64,000 nt of DNA from HXMU1420-13 sp965228545 (GCA_965228545.1 OZ245822.1:1798001-1862000); one strand, 5' to 3'. Shown: positions 44,013-54,295, counted from the first letter of the stretch. The notes: generated by a model from the letters alone, not told the origin. Translations and numbers: made by a program.

Positions 44013-45905
44013 ATGACCTATCTCTCGGTTGAAAACCTTTCCAAAAAATTTGGGCTAAAAACATTATTCGAAGACATCACTTTTGGTATAACCAAAGGGG
44101 ATAAAACGGCGCTTATCGCACAAAACGGAACTGGTAAATCTACTTTGTTGCGGATTTTGGCAGGAGCTGAAGTACCTGATTCGGGCGAAGTGATGGTTCG
44201 AAACGGCATTCGGGTAAGTTTGCTGGAACAAGAGCCGGAGTTAGACGATGCGCTCAGCATCAACGAGTTTATCACTCATGGTGATAATGAGATGGTTAAA
44301 GTTGTTCGAAATTACGAACAAGCTGTGGAAGCGCAAGCAGAGAACTATTCCGAAGCCACTCAGAAAGCATTCGATAAAGCGCTTGCCGAAATGGATGCAA
44401 ATAACGCGTGGGATTACGAGCAGCGGCTTCAACAGATTTTAGGTCACCTTAACATTCATGACCTCGATCAACAAATAAGCTCTCTTTCAGGTGGGCAACG
44501 AAAGCGGGTTGCTTTAGCTTTTGCCTTATTGGATGATCCGGATTTACTGATTCTGGATGAGCCAACTAACCATCTTGATGTAGAGATGATTGAATGGCTG
44601 GAGCAATATCTCAGTAAAAGTACCATGACGTTATTGATGGTCACGCACGACAGATATTTCCTGGATCGTGTATGTAATCACATCCTCGAAATTGAAGACG
44701 GAGAGCTTTATCACCATAAAGGGAATTATGAGTTGTTCCTCCGTAATAAAGAAGAACGAGAAGAGATTTATGCCACCGAAGTTGCCAAAGCCGGCAAACT
44801 TGCCAAGAAAGAACTCGAATGGATGCGACGGCAACCAAAAGCTAGAACCACAAAATCAAAATCCAGGATTGATGCCTATTATGAAACAGAGAAAAAGGCG
44901 AATTCCGGTAAGGTCAAAAAGGAAATCAAATTGGAAGTAGGCGTTTCCAGAATGGGTGGACAGATTTTAGAATTGAAAAATGTGTCTAAAAGTTATGGGG
45001 ACTTAACCATCCTTGATGCATTCAACTACAATTTCAATAAGGGCGAAAAGATTGGGATTATCGGAAAAAACGGGGTAGGTAAAAGCACCTTTTTAAAAAT
45101 CATCATGGGTGAAGAGACGGCAGATTCGGGTGAGGTTCTTGCCGGAAAAACCATGATTTTTGGCCATTACAAGCAAAGTGGACACAAGTTTAAAGAAGAT
45201 GCTCGCGTGATTGATGTAATCAAGGAAGTGGCTGAAGTTATTCAATTGGCAAATGGCGATACTATTTCTGTATCACAATTTCTGGAACATTTCATGTTCG
45301 ATTCCAAGATGCAATATACCCCGGTAGCAAAACTAAGTGGTGGAGAAAAACGTCGGTTAGGCTTAATGATGGTTCTAATAAAGAATCCGAACTTTCTAAT
45401 TCTGGATGAGCCTACTAACGATTTAGACATTATTACGCTGGAGAAATTAGAGTCTTTTTTAGCCGATTTCGGTGGTTGCTTATTGATCGTTTCGCACGAT
45501 CGCTATTTCATGGATAATCTGGTTGAACACTACTTTGTGTTTGAAGGCGATGGGGTTATCAAAGACTTTAACGGCACCTACGATGAATATAAAAGCCTAA
45601 AAGCAACTCAAGAGAAAGAAGCAGAGGAAAAGAAGGCATCTTCAACAAAAAAACAGACAGAGTCGGTAACATCTAAAAAAGAGCCGGAAATAAAGAAGCT
45701 CAGCTACAACGAACGAAAGGAATACAGTAAGCTCGAATCGGAAATTGAGAAATTAGAATCAAAGAAATCCGCTCTTCAACAAGAAATGAGTTCAGGATCC
45801 ACCGATTATGAAAAGCTTCAGGAATTATCCGAAGAGTTTGAAACAATCAAAGAATTGATTGAGGATAAGGAAATGCGTTGGTTAGAATTGGCCGAACGGG
45901 CCTAA
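44013..45905 (+). CDS. ABC-F family ATPase, Uup-like
   Basis: A 630-residue ABC-F protein with two ATP-binding domains: Walker A AQNGTGKST (36-44) and GKNGVGKST, signatures LSGGQRKRVAL and LSGGEKRRLGL, Walker B LILDEPTNHLD and LILDEPTNDLD. The C-terminal 90 residues are a charged linker followed by a coiled coil (YNERKEYSKLESEIEKLESKKSALQQEM), the Uup hallmark, linked to nucleic acid or ribosome binding. It is divergent from ettA across the repeat-rich region. It overlaps the convergent metallopeptidase gene by four bases. Confidence 0.9.
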   Translation: MTYLSVENLSKKFGLKTLFEDITFGITKGDKTALIAQNGTGKSTLLRILAGAEVPDSGEVMVRNGIRVSLLEQEPELDDALSINEFITHGDNEMVKVVRNYEQAVEAQAENYSEATQKAFDKALAEMDANNAWDYEQRLQQILGHLNIHDLDQQISSLSGGQRKRVALAFALLDDPDLLILDEPTNHLDVEMIEWLEQYLSKSTMTLLMVTHDRYFLDRVCNHILEIEDGELYHHKGNYELFLRNKEEREEIYATEVAKAGKLAKKELEWMRRQPKARTTKSKSRIDAYYETEKKANSGKVKKEIKLEVGVSRMGGQILELKNVSKSYGDLTILDAFNYNFNKGEKIGIIGKNGVGKSTFLKIIMGEETADSGEVLAGKTMIFGHYKQSGHKFKEDARVIDVIKEVAEVIQLANGDTISVSQFLEHFMFDSKMQYTPVAKLSGGEKRRLGLMMVLIKNPNFLILDEPTNDLDIITLEKLESFLADFGGCLLIVSHDRYFMDNLVEHYFVFEGDGVIKDFNGTYDEYKSLKATQEKEAEEKKASSTKKQTESVTSKKEPEIKKLSYNERKEYSKLESEIEKLESKKSALQQEMSSGSTDYEKLQELSEEFETIKELIEDKEMRWLELAERA

Positions 45906-46615
45906 CAAACTTTACCATCCAACTCTTTTTCCAAAGCTCTGTGGTTGGGTAGATATTTACCCATGAGCGCAAAAAATCTTTTGCTGTGCAATCGCTCCAA
46001 GAGGTGAACCATTTCGTGTACCACCACTAATTCGATCACTTCCGGTTTTTCTTTCGCTAGATGGAGATTTATCCAAATCCGATGGTCATGAACATTGCAG
46101 GTTCCCCACCGTGTTTTCATTTTTTTTATGCCAAACTCTCGCACCTTCACTCCCATAATTGGCTCCCATTTTTTTATCAGTTTACCAACCAGTTTTTTCA
46201 ACTCATTTCTATACAACTGATCTAGTACTTTCTCTCTTTTTTCTGCGTCATAATTCTTTTTAATCCGAAGCATTATGTCATTATTATGCAAATATGCGAA
46301 TATGTTTTTATTTACATAATCCACCTTTAAAGGCTTTTCAAGGCCGAAAAACTTATGTAGCTCACCTTCAAGAAATTGCTTCTTTGCTCTTTGTTCTACT
46401 TTTTTTGATAGGTGATTTCTGATCCAACTACTACGAGATTGCACAAAATCATGCACCACTTTTTCCGGCGTTTTAAGAGGCGCCGACACTCTAATCTTTC
46501 CCGTAGAGCGAGAAACTTTCAGGTAGATATTCTTGATGGGCTTGAAGGTGACTTCAACCTCAAACTCTGCAATTTGTGTATGAATAGTTCGTGGAGTTGG
46601 CTTCTTGAAAAACAT
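45902..46615 (-). CDS. YgjP-type (DUF45, M48-like) metallopeptidase
   Basis: A 237-residue protein. The zinc motif is HEMVH in VVHEMVHLLERLHSKRFFALMGKYLPNHRALEKELDG, and the core MKTRWGTCNVHDHRIWINLHLAKEKPEVIELV is typical of the YgjP/DUF45 group. The N-terminal IYLKVSRSTGKIRVSAPLKTPEKVVHDFVQSRSSWI also fits. The group is often annotated as a predicted metal-dependent hydrolase; the cellular role is not settled. Confidence 0.85.
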   Translation of the reverse strand: MFFKKPTPRTIHTQIAEFEVEVTFKPIKNIYLKVSRSTGKIRVSAPLKTPEKVVHDFVQSRSSWIRNHLSKKVEQRAKKQFLEGELHKFFGLEKPLKVDYVNKNIFAYLHNNDIMLRIKKNYDAEKREKVLDQLYRNELKKLVGKLIKKWEPIMGVKVREFGIKKMKTRWGTCNVHDHRIWINLHLAKEKPEVIELVVVHEMVHLLERLHSKRFFALMGKYLPNHRALEKELDGKVC

Positions 46616-46656
46616 ATAAAAAAACCTGCTTCCTCAACGTATCGAAGAAGCAGGTT
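46614..46656 (-). terminator. Rho-independent terminator of the VPS10/BNR gene
   Basis: Ten-base perfect stem AACCTGCTTC / GAAGCAGGTT (46623-46632 and 46647-46656), with Ts following on the minus strand (complement of 46618-46624). Confidence 0.85.
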
Positions 46657-46670
46657 CAGCATTAATTAAA

Positions 46671-49600
46671 TTAGTAATCCAGATCTATTATTCTGCCCGG
46701 CGTCCAAGGAGCATCAAGCCGTGTTAACTCTGCATCTATAGCAGGAATATCATTTTCCAGAATCGATTTAAGAGAGGCTATCACAGGTCGTAATTGCTCT
46801 TCCGCAATGGCTTTTACCATAGCTGAGGTTTCGGTAGGATCTTGCGTTGTTCCTAATCCTGATCCAATTGCAGTATTAATTCTGTTATTAAGGGATGGCG
46901 CCTGATTGATTTCAAGTGTTCGCTTTATGGGATCACCATAAATTGAGAGCCTCAGTTCTTCTAGTTTATCTTCTAACTCTTCGATTTTAGAATCGAGAAG
47001 CTCACTTTGAACCATTCGGTTTGCAGCCTGATAATACTCCAAACGATCGTTGATTTCACTAAAAGCATTTCTTGCACTATTAGCTGCTTTAGAAAGCTCC
47101 ATAAGGTCTTTTTGGTAAGCGAGCACTGCATCAGGATTGGTTGCCGGTAATGTCACATTATTCAGCGATTTCACAACAAATGATACAGGTTCTGATAACA
47201 TCGTCATTTCTCCGTCTTCCATTTTGGAAAGTTGTACCGTGTAAGTTCCGGGAAGCACCATAATGCCTGATTCCAGATTTTGTGTAGGATTAGCTGAATT
47301 TGTTCGTATCTGATCGGTATCAGGGTAACGTAGATCCCAATGAATTCGATTGATCCCTTTTCTACCCGAAGTTCGCAGCTCATTTACAATCTCATTATTT
47401 GCATCACGGATGGTAAACATCAAATAATCTTTCTCATCATCAGCTTCTGCTTCCAGTTGTTCATAGGTGGGATAATACACCGTTTCACCTTCGTCGCGCT
47501 GTTCTTTCTCTTCTTTTTTGCGTTGATCTTCTAACGACTGAAAGCTCTCTTTTAGGTAATAAGTAAAGGCTGCACCAAACTCAGGATTTTCGCCCAGGTA
47601 AAAGTCTTCCCCTTGAAATCCTTTGGGTCCTAACCAAGAAATGGTAGCACTTGCCGCAATTGGGCTGTATGGAATGTATTGAAATGCATCGCGCACGCTA
47701 AACAAATGCGCTTCGCTCTCTTCTACTTCTTTAGTGAAGTCGCATAGGGCTGAGTAATCATCTAAAATGTAGAATCCCCGACCAAAGGTGCCCAACACAA
47801 GGTCGTTTTCGCGTGTTTGAATATTGATATCACGGACAGCGATGGTTGGCACGCCATTAGCAAATTTCTTCCAATAGTCTCCACCATCCATGGTCATGAA
47901 TAAGCTGAATTCAGTACCAATAAATAATAGATCAGCCACTTCAGGATCTTCTTCAATTGCATAAATTGAACCTCTTTCCGGAAGGTTACTCGCAATGGAA
48001 GTCCATCTTTTACCTTGATTTGAGCTTTTCAACAAGTAAGGCTTAAAATCACCTCGCTTATGATTATTAAATGCGGCATAAACTACATTTACATCGTGCG
48101 CAGATGGAATGATTTCATTTACATAGGTCATACTAGGAACACCCGGAAACTCGTCATACTTCGCCCAATTTTCCCCACCATCGGTAGATACATGAATGAG
48201 TCCATCATCAGTACCGGCATAAATCAGGTTTTCATCCAGTGGTGATTCCGCTAGAGCCACAATATTTCCGTACTGCGTGGTACTGGCGTTTTTGGCAACG
48301 GCATCCATCGGCCAAACCTTATCCATCACTTCCAATCGGTTTCGATCGATCTGTCGAGTTAAATCTCCTGAAATCTCACGCCAGCTTTGCCCTCTGTCAT
48401 CGCTGCGAAGTACTCTATCGGATGCGTAATAAAGGCGCTTATTATCATGTGAACTCACCAAAAAAGGAGAATCCCAATTCCAATTGTACTCGTAATCGGC
48501 GCCGGCAGGTGGCTGAGGAATGATATTCTGAGTTTCTCCACTCTGACGGTCGAAACGATACAGGTTTCCGTATTGTGCCTGACTATAGATGATGTTCGGA
48601 TCTTCGGGATCTACATGAGGTTCAAATCCATCACCAAGCAGTGTTACTTGCCAATCTTTGTAAGTTAAACCGGTAGGTTCAATCGAACGGGTAGGACCAC
48701 CAATTGTGAAATTATCCTGAGTTCCACCGTAAACATTGTAGAATGGATAGTCGTTATCTACCGCAACTTTATAGAATTGTGTTACCGGAAGGTTGGTATA
48801 AAAACGCCAGGTTTTCCCGCGATCGTAGCTTTCATAAACCCCACCATCGTTACCATTTAGTAAATGATTTGGATTATCAGGATTAATCCACTGTGCGTGA
48901 TTATCGATGTGCTTATTGAGTTCGCCAACATTCGAGAAGGTCTTCCCACCATCTTCAGAAACTCCCGAAAAGGTATTCATCACATACACAAGATCCACAT
49001 CAACCGGATCGGCCACTACTTCCTGATAATAATTTCCACTTGACGAATAACTACTGCGCCGCTCCCAGCTTTCCCCACGATCGGTTGATCGATAAAAACC
49101 GCTTTTGCCTGTTTGAGCTTCTACTGTGGCATAAATCACGTCAGGGTTAGCAGGGGAAATATCCAAACCAATTCGCCCAATATCACCCGATGGCATGCCT
49201 TGCATGGTTTTACGGAAGTTATTCCCTCCATCGGTTGATTTATAAATAGCAGATTCCGGTCCACCACTGATGTAGGTGAATACATGGCGCCGGCGCTGAT
49301 GAGCCGTAGCATAAATTACATCAGGATTTCGAGGATCAAGATGCACTTCGTTGATTCCAGTGTGTTCACTTATATCAAGAATTTTCTCCCAGTTTTCACC
49401 ACCATCAACCGTTTTATATAGTCCACGATCTCCACCTGAACTCCAAAGTGGCCCTGTTGCAGCAACGTAAACTACGTCAGAGTCACGCGGATCAATTTCG
49501 ATCATCCCGATATGCTCAGAATTTTTCAATCCCATATGTTTCCAGCTTTTTCCGCCGTCAATGGTCTTATAAACACCATCTCCATAAGCCACCGAGCGCT

Positions 49601-49961
49601 GATTGTTATTCTCGCCGGTTCCAACCCAAACTACATTATGATTATTTGGATCCATGGCTACAAAGCCAATAGAATACGAACCCTGAGCATCAAAAACGGG
49701 CTCTAGTGTTATGCCTCGATTGGTAGTTTTCCAAACTCCACCTGATGAGGTTGCTACATAAAATTCGCTGTGATTATCCGGATTAACGGCGAAATCAGAA
49801 ATCCGCCCGGAAGTAAAAGCAGGACCAATACTTCTGAATTTAAATGCTGATAAAGACGTAGAATATCTTGAATCGCTTGGCTCATCTTGAGCCACCGCAT
49901 CTAAAGAAATCGAAAAAAAGATAAAAAGTGCCACGAAGCACCCCGAGAATAAATTCCGCAT
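46671..49961 (-). CDS. Exported VPS10/sortilin-like BNR-repeat protein
   Basis: A 1096-residue protein with a signal peptide (to about residue 24, AVAQ). It is dominated by Asp-box (BNR) propeller repeats of the form YKTVDGGENWEKI, YKSTDGGNNFRKT, YRSTDRGESWERR, LRSDDRGQSWREI, HVSTDGGENWAKY and LKSSNQGKRWTSI, as in sortilin-type domains and bacterial glycosyl-hydrolase-like proteins. The C-terminal 300 residues add a beta-rich domain (RDANNEIVNELRTSGRKGINRIHWDLR) and a helical tail. It is annotated elsewhere as a hydrolase, but no catalytic residues can be named here. It has its own terminator. Confidence 0.85.
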   Translation of the reverse strand: MRNLFSGCFVALFIFFSISLDAVAQDEPSDSRYSTSLSAFKFRSIGPAFTSGRISDFAVNPDNHSEFYVATSSGGVWKTTNRGITLEPVFDAQGSYSIGFVAMDPNNHNVVWVGTGENNNQRSVAYGDGVYKTIDGGKSWKHMGLKNSEHIGMIEIDPRDSDVVYVAATGPLWSSGGDRGLYKTVDGGENWEKILDISEHTGINEVHLDPRNPDVIYATAHQRRRHVFTYISGGPESAIYKSTDGGNNFRKTMQGMPSGDIGRIGLDISPANPDVIYATVEAQTGKSGFYRSTDRGESWERRSSYSSSGNYYQEVVADPVDVDLVYVMNTFSGVSEDGGKTFSNVGELNKHIDNHAQWINPDNPNHLLNGNDGGVYESYDRGKTWRFYTNLPVTQFYKVAVDNDYPFYNVYGGTQDNFTIGGPTRSIEPTGLTYKDWQVTLLGDGFEPHVDPEDPNIIYSQAQYGNLYRFDRQSGETQNIIPQPPAGADYEYNWNWDSPFLVSSHDNKRLYYASDRVLRSDDRGQSWREISGDLTRQIDRNRLEVMDKVWPMDAVAKNASTTQYGNIVALAESPLDENLIYAGTDDGLIHVSTDGGENWAKYDEFPGVPSMTYVNEIIPSAHDVNVVYAAFNNHKRGDFKPYLLKSSNQGKRWTSIASNLPERGSIYAIEEDPEVADLLFIGTEFSLFMTMDGGDYWKKFANGVPTIAVRDINIQTRENDLVLGTFGRGFYILDDYSALCDFTKEVEESEAHLFSVRDAFQYIPYSPIAASATISWLGPKGFQGEDFYLGENPEFGAAFTYYLKESFQSLEDQRKKEEKEQRDEGETVYYPTYEQLEAEADDEKDYLMFTIRDANNEIVNELRTSGRKGINRIHWDLRYPDTDQIRTNSANPTQNLESGIMVLPGTYTVQLSKMEDGEMTMLSEPVSFVVKSLNNVTLPATNPDAVLAYQKDLMELSKAANSARNAFSEINDRLEYYQAANRMVQSELLDSKIEELEDKLEELRLSIYGDPIKRTLEINQAPSLNNRINTAIGSGLGTTQDPTETSAMVKAIAEEQLRPVIASLKSILENDIPAIDAELTRLDAPWTPGRIIDLDY

Positions 49962-50040
49962 AGTGTACCTAATTAAGTTAAAATGAACTCCGAAAATGAG
50001 AGTACAGAGTAACTAAATATGCAGGGATATGCTGTAAAAT

Positions 50041-50547
50041 TTATCGGTTGATGTATTTTTCGGGGATGGGATGTGCCGGATTTTCTGATGACCAGAATAC
50101 CGAAATAATCCACCATCGATTGCCATCATTAAACATTTGAATACTGTTTATTCCACGCGAAAAAACCTCCCCTTCTTTTGTACGGCGAGAATCGTATGCG
50201 CTAAATACATGCGCGATATTCCCAAATTGCTCAACAACTTGCCCAATTTCAGACTCGAAAAAACCATCTCGCTCTAAGCTAGAACCTGCACGTTCAATGT
50301 ATTCTTCAGGAGTCCAGCTTATGTATACAATATTCCCTTCTCGATCGGTGTAAGTGGGAACTAAGCGGCCATCGGGTGCAAACAAATTCTTAAATCGATC
50401 CCAATCTCGAGCCTCACCGGCCTCTCCCGAAATAACTTCGTACAACGCATCTATTGTTGATTGAATGGATTCGGTATCACTTTGATATTGGCCAAATATC
50501 GATGTTGAGCAGCAGATAAGTATCGCTAAAAGCAGAAAGGATCTCAT
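50041..50547 (-). CDS. Exported NTF2-like (SnoaL-type) protein
   Basis: A 168-residue protein with a signal peptide (to about residue 19, IFGQ). The mature part has the cone fold pattern IQSTIDALYEVISGEAGEARDWDRFKNLFAPDGRLVPTY, VVEQFGNIAHVFSAYDSRR and INSIQMFNDGNRWWIISVFWSSE. Members bind small molecules or act as simple enzymes; no catalytic set is clear. It follows the aldo/keto reductase gene by four bases, so the two are cotranscribed. Confidence 0.82.
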   Translation of the reverse strand: MRSFLLLAILICCSTSIFGQYQSDTESIQSTIDALYEVISGEAGEARDWDRFKNLFAPDGRLVPTYTDREGNIVYISWTPEEYIERAGSSLERDGFFESEIGQVVEQFGNIAHVFSAYDSRRTKEGEVFSRGINSIQMFNDGNRWWIISVFWSSENPAHPIPEKYINR

Positions 50548-50551
50548 AGGA

Positions 50552-51535
50552 TTAATTTTGAAGGATTTGTTCGATGCGGTGTTGTTCGTCGTCGCTTAAC
50601 TCTAAGTTATCGATGGCTTCAACATTGTTCTCGAGTTGCTTGATACTACTGATTCCAATCAATGCAGTAGTAACTGCGGGGTGCCGTAGTATCCAAACCA
50701 AGGCGAGTTGCGCTAACGATTGACCACGTGATTCTGCAATGGCATTCAAGTCTTTGATTTTTTGTAACAGCTCTTCCGTAAGATCTCCCTTTTGGAGAAA
50801 ACCATCTGGATCGGCGATGCGTGAATTTTCGGGAATTCCATGTAAGTACTTATTGGTCAATAGACCTTGTGCTAATGGCGAAAATGGAATGCTACCCACA
50901 CCTTCTTGCTGAATCACATCAAAAATCCCTTCACGCTCCGGCTCTCGATGAAACATGTTGTATTTAGGCTGATGGATAATGATAGGAACACCCCAGGACT
51001 TTAGCATTTGGATAGCTTCATGCGCCCGACCGGCCGGGTAATTAGATATACCTGCGTATAACGCTTTTCCTGAACGTACAATCTGCTCCAACGCTCGCAT
51101 ACTTTCTTCTAAGGGCGTATCATAATCCGGGCGATGATGGTAGAATATATCTACATATTCCAACCCCATGCGTTTTAAACTCTGATCGCAGCTGGAAATG
51201 AGATATTTTCGAGAACCTCCATCACCATAAGGACCTTCCCACATCCCGAAGCCTGCTTTAGTGCTAATAATCAACTCGTCTCTACGCGCGTGGAAAATGG
51301 TTTTTAACGCTCGTCCAAATTGCTCTTCGGCGCTACCGGGTGGAGGACCGTAATTATTTGCTAAATCAAAATGTGTAATGCCCAACTCGAAGGCTCTTGT
51401 TAACATTTGATCAACTTTTTCAGGAGTTTGTTGCCCACCAAAATTGTGCCAGAGACCTAGTGAAAGTATGGGTAAATAAAGCCCCGAATTCCCACATTTG
51501 CGATAAGGAATTCGGTTATAATCGGGTTTAATCAT
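50552..51535 (-). CDS. Aldo/keto reductase, YghZ-like
   Basis: About 327 residues from the ATG at 51535 (MIKPDYNRIPYRKCGNSG); the longer frame to 51583 lacks support. The AKR set is present: Asp and Tyr in THFDLANNYGPPPGSAEEQFG, Lys in LIISTKAGFGMW and His in IFYHHRPD. The CGNSGLYLPILSLGLW opening and GISNYPAG match the YghZ (L-glyceraldehyde 3-phosphate reductase) subgroup, which uses NADPH and may detoxify aldehydes. The physiological substrate is not certain. Confidence 0.9.
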   Translation of the reverse strand: MIKPDYNRIPYRKCGNSGLYLPILSLGLWHNFGGQQTPEKVDQMLTRAFELGITHFDLANNYGPPPGSAEEQFGRALKTIFHARRDELIISTKAGFGMWEGPYGDGGSRKYLISSCDQSLKRMGLEYVDIFYHHRPDYDTPLEESMRALEQIVRSGKALYAGISNYPAGRAHEAIQMLKSWGVPIIIHQPKYNMFHREPEREGIFDVIQQEGVGSIPFSPLAQGLLTNKYLHGIPENSRIADPDGFLQKGDLTEELLQKIKDLNAIAESRGQSLAQLALVWILRHPAVTTALIGISSIKQLENNVEAIDNLELSDDEQHRIEQILQN

Positions 51536-51595
51536 CGAATTTGAAGATATTTTTGCCCCGAAAATAGGGCAATCAAACGCCAATTCAATATTTAG

Positions 51596-53125
51596 TTAAA
51601 ACCGAATAATTTCGGGACGTTCGTTTCGATACGAAGTCATGGTTAATCCAACGGGGGCATTCACATAAGTGGGGTCGGCCACCACGTATTTTTGACCATT
51701 TGAGACGTGAAAATCTCCCGGCACATTGTGCGAGAACTTTACAGCCGTTGCTAAATGTCGGCTATATCGCAAAGCAACAACATCTAACCCAAGCAGATCC
51801 TGAACCAGTGTAGCGAAAAAGATAGCTCGGTCATCACAATCTGAATACGAATAATAAAATATTTCATCCGGCAGCATATATTTTTCACGGTCAAATTGCT
51901 CCTGATCGGTTTTATACTCAAAAGATGTTTGTACGAGTCGAAGTAAAAAATTAACGGCCTGCAACTCATTCATCGATTCCAAAATCGGTTCCAATTGAGT
52001 GTATAATTGCTTTTTTGTAGGCTCCGACATCGAAGCCGAAAAGAACACCGGCAAATCTGTTCTTGGGTAATATTCGAAATAAGAAATCAGTTCGCTGCTA
52101 ACCGAAACCGGAAACTCATATCTACGATCTTTAAACTCAAATCGTAGTGTTTTTTGAAATGATTCTGACTGATCAGTAATAGTGGGATATTCATAAATCG
52201 AAAAGTCTAACTTGCGAACCTGAGCTTCATGTCCACCGGTATAGGTGAAAATAGATCCAGGATTTTGAAATTCGTCGTTATAGTTGAGTGGAAAATATTT
52301 TTCGCCGTCAAGGATGTAATATTTTTGATCGAAAATATTACCATTCACCGCAAATAGGTTATAAACTCTGTTTTGATCGTAACCCACTTTAGTTTTATAT
52401 CCCGCCTTTGTGAGCAAAAACCAATTCATCAAGCGAACCAAATTCGGATGTTGTGCTCCAATTATATCCTTCGAAATGGAATTTATTAATAAGATGTAAC
52501 CCCAATCGTTTAATGCCAGCTCTTCTTTTAAATCAAGAGTGTACTTCACAAACTCAGTATGATTCACGCTACTTACTTCTTCCCAGAACCTTGCAATCCT
52601 ATCGTTATCTAACTTTCCGTTTCGGTAATATGTTGGATTCAATTTTCTCGATATCATCGTGGGGTAGCTGAATGGTATTGAATTAGAAAAGTAGTTTAGT
52701 TCAAATCTTTGAACATCAGTTTCTCCAAATAAATCGAACGCTAAATCTGATTCTCTTTCCCTTTCAAGTTCAATATTTGGGTTAGGTGTAGGTAGTTCGA
52801 AGGGACTAGTATCCAGATCAAATCCCAGATCTATAGTAATCTTCTCATCAATCAGCACATCTTCCGGGATTTCCATTTCAGTCCTTTCCGGTGCAGTATA
52901 TACCGGTACTACTTCGGGCTTTATCTCGCTGTAAAATCCTGCTCCGCTTGATATACCTACTTCTTCCCAAGTGGTTTTAAGCATCTTGATGAACTCTTCA
53001 TCAAATTTATCTTTGTAAGCCTGAAACTCTTCCTGTTGCTGTTTTTTCCATTCCTCAAATGTTTGGGCATTCAGATAAGTAGATGAACAAAATATCAAGA
53101 AGAGAATGACAAAGAACGATTTCAT
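51596..53125 (-). CDS. Exported protein with a C-terminal transglutaminase-like domain
   Basis: About 509 residues from the ATG at 53125 (MKSFFVILFLIFCSSTYLNAQ, a clear signal peptide; the upstream MMLAQ start is less standard). After a charged helical region (EEWKKQQQEEFQAYKDKFDEEF), the middle is unrecognised. The last 120 residues contain the Cys-His-Asp series of transglutaminase-like proteins: YSDCDDRAIFFATLVQDLLG, RYSRHLATAVKF and YVVADPTYVNAP. These are usually proteases or structural domains acting on surface proteins. It lies just downstream of the flagellin cluster but has no visible link to it. Confidence 0.7.
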   Translation of the reverse strand: MKSFFVILFLIFCSSTYLNAQTFEEWKKQQQEEFQAYKDKFDEEFIKMLKTTWEEVGISSGAGFYSEIKPEVVPVYTAPERTEMEIPEDVLIDEKITIDLGFDLDTSPFELPTPNPNIELERERESDLAFDLFGETDVQRFELNYFSNSIPFSYPTMISRKLNPTYYRNGKLDNDRIARFWEEVSSVNHTEFVKYTLDLKEELALNDWGYILLINSISKDIIGAQHPNLVRLMNWFLLTKAGYKTKVGYDQNRVYNLFAVNGNIFDQKYYILDGEKYFPLNYNDEFQNPGSIFTYTGGHEAQVRKLDFSIYEYPTITDQSESFQKTLRFEFKDRRYEFPVSVSSELISYFEYYPRTDLPVFFSASMSEPTKKQLYTQLEPILESMNELQAVNFLLRLVQTSFEYKTDQEQFDREKYMLPDEIFYYSYSDCDDRAIFFATLVQDLLGLDVVALRYSRHLATAVKFSHNVPGDFHVSNGQKYVVADPTYVNAPVGLTMTSYRNERPEIIRF

Positions 53126-53230
53126 TTGTGCCAACATCATACCATTACCTGAATAATTATTTGAAATGAGGATACATATAAGAGCTTCTTTAAAACCAAA
53201 CGTATGGAAATGTTCCTAGAATTTTAAACA

Positions 53231-53265
53231 TAAAAAAACCCATACCACAATGCGTAGTATGGGTT
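53231..53265 (-). terminator. Terminator of flagellin gene 1
   Basis: Nine-base stem AACCCATAC / GTATGGGTT (53237-53245 and 53257-53265) followed by Ts on the minus strand (complement of 53231-53238). Confidence 0.85.
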
Positions 53266-53286
53266 GAATTTTGATGGAAATATCGA

Positions 53287-54240
53287 TTATCCGATAAATC
53301 CTAGAACAGACTGTGGCCCGTTATTCGCCTGCGCTAAGGCTGAAGTAGCCGTCTGCTGTAGTATTTGCAATCTCACCGATTCGGATTGTTCTTTCGCAAA
53401 ATCGGTATCCATGATTCTGGATTTTGCTGATTCAGTAGCCGAAATCGACTCACTTAACGTATCTTCGCGCAATGAAAGCGATGATTGCGTAATACCAATA
53501 GTATTTACATTCGATGCCATTGTGTCGATGGCAGAGTCAACGGCGCTGATAAATGCGTTGAAATCAGCAGCTGTTGCCGTAGAAGCAAAGCTAAAGGTAC
53601 CTTGATCGGAAGCCGTAGCTGCAGTCACTGAAATTGCTCCACCTGAAGCGGCTCCACCACCGGCAGTAGTTGTAGCACCAAGCGATGCATCACCTGATGC
53701 AGCAAATAGTTCACCAACATTCACCGCATTAATTGTAGCGGTAATGGTGTCTTCGGCGCGCTCACCGGTTTGGAAAGTTAGAGTGATAGATCCACTGTTA
53801 TTTGCACCATTCAACAACTCGGTATCTTGATAAATGGTTTGGTTCGCGATCTCGTTGATATCGGATCCAATAGCGGCAATCTGATCACCAATATATCCAC
53901 GCTCGGTATCACCTAGCGTATCGTTGGCAGCTTGTGTTGCCAGACTTTTCATTTCGATTAAGCTATCCATTACGATATCGAAGCTCGATTCTGTAATATC
54001 AAGCACTGATTTAGCATCGCCCACATTTTGAAGCGATTGCTCCAGACCAGCCACACGGCTTTTCAATTTAGTTGCAATAGAATAGCCCGCAGCGTTGTCT
54101 TCTGCTTTATTGATTTTTTTACCCGTTGTTAAACGCTCTCGGCTGTTCGCCAAATCACGGTTTACACGGTTTAAAGATAACTGTGCATCAAGAGATTGCA
54201 CGTTAGTATTTACTCGGTTTAGATCTCCAAAACTAGCCAT
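53287..54240 (-). CDS. fliC: Flagellin, copy 1 of 6
   Basis: A 317-residue filament subunit. The N-terminal D0/D1 helices (NVQSLDAQLSLNRVNRDLANSRERLTTG) and C-terminal D1/D0 helices (SQSSLSLRE-like region and QILQQTATSALAQANNGPQSVLGF) enclose a short Gly/Ala/Ser/Thr-rich centre. It differs from copy 2 at only six residues: K42Q, and changes in DIT/DIA, DQI/DQL, SIT/SIS, GTFS/GTFT and MAS/MAT. Many third positions differ, so the likeness is kept by selection rather than recent copying. Secretion is by the flagellar type III system. An AGGTGA ribosome site precedes the ATG. Confidence 0.95.
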   Translation of the reverse strand: MASFGDLNRVNTNVQSLDAQLSLNRVNRDLANSRERLTTGKKINKAEDNAAGYSIATKLKSRVAGLEQSLQNVGDAKSVLDITESSFDIVMDSLIEMKSLATQAANDTLGDTERGYIGDQIAAIGSDINEIANQTIYQDTELLNGANNSGSITLTFQTGERAEDTITATINAVNVGELFAASGDASLGATTTAGGGAASGGAISVTAATASDQGTFSFASTATAADFNAFISAVDSAIDTMASNVNTIGITQSSLSLREDTLSESISATESAKSRIMDTDFAKEQSESVRLQILQQTATSALAQANNGPQSVLGFIG

Positions 54241-54295
54241 ATTTCTTCACCTTTTTTTTGTTATTAATTTATATAGTTTGCTCTGGTTGATATGT

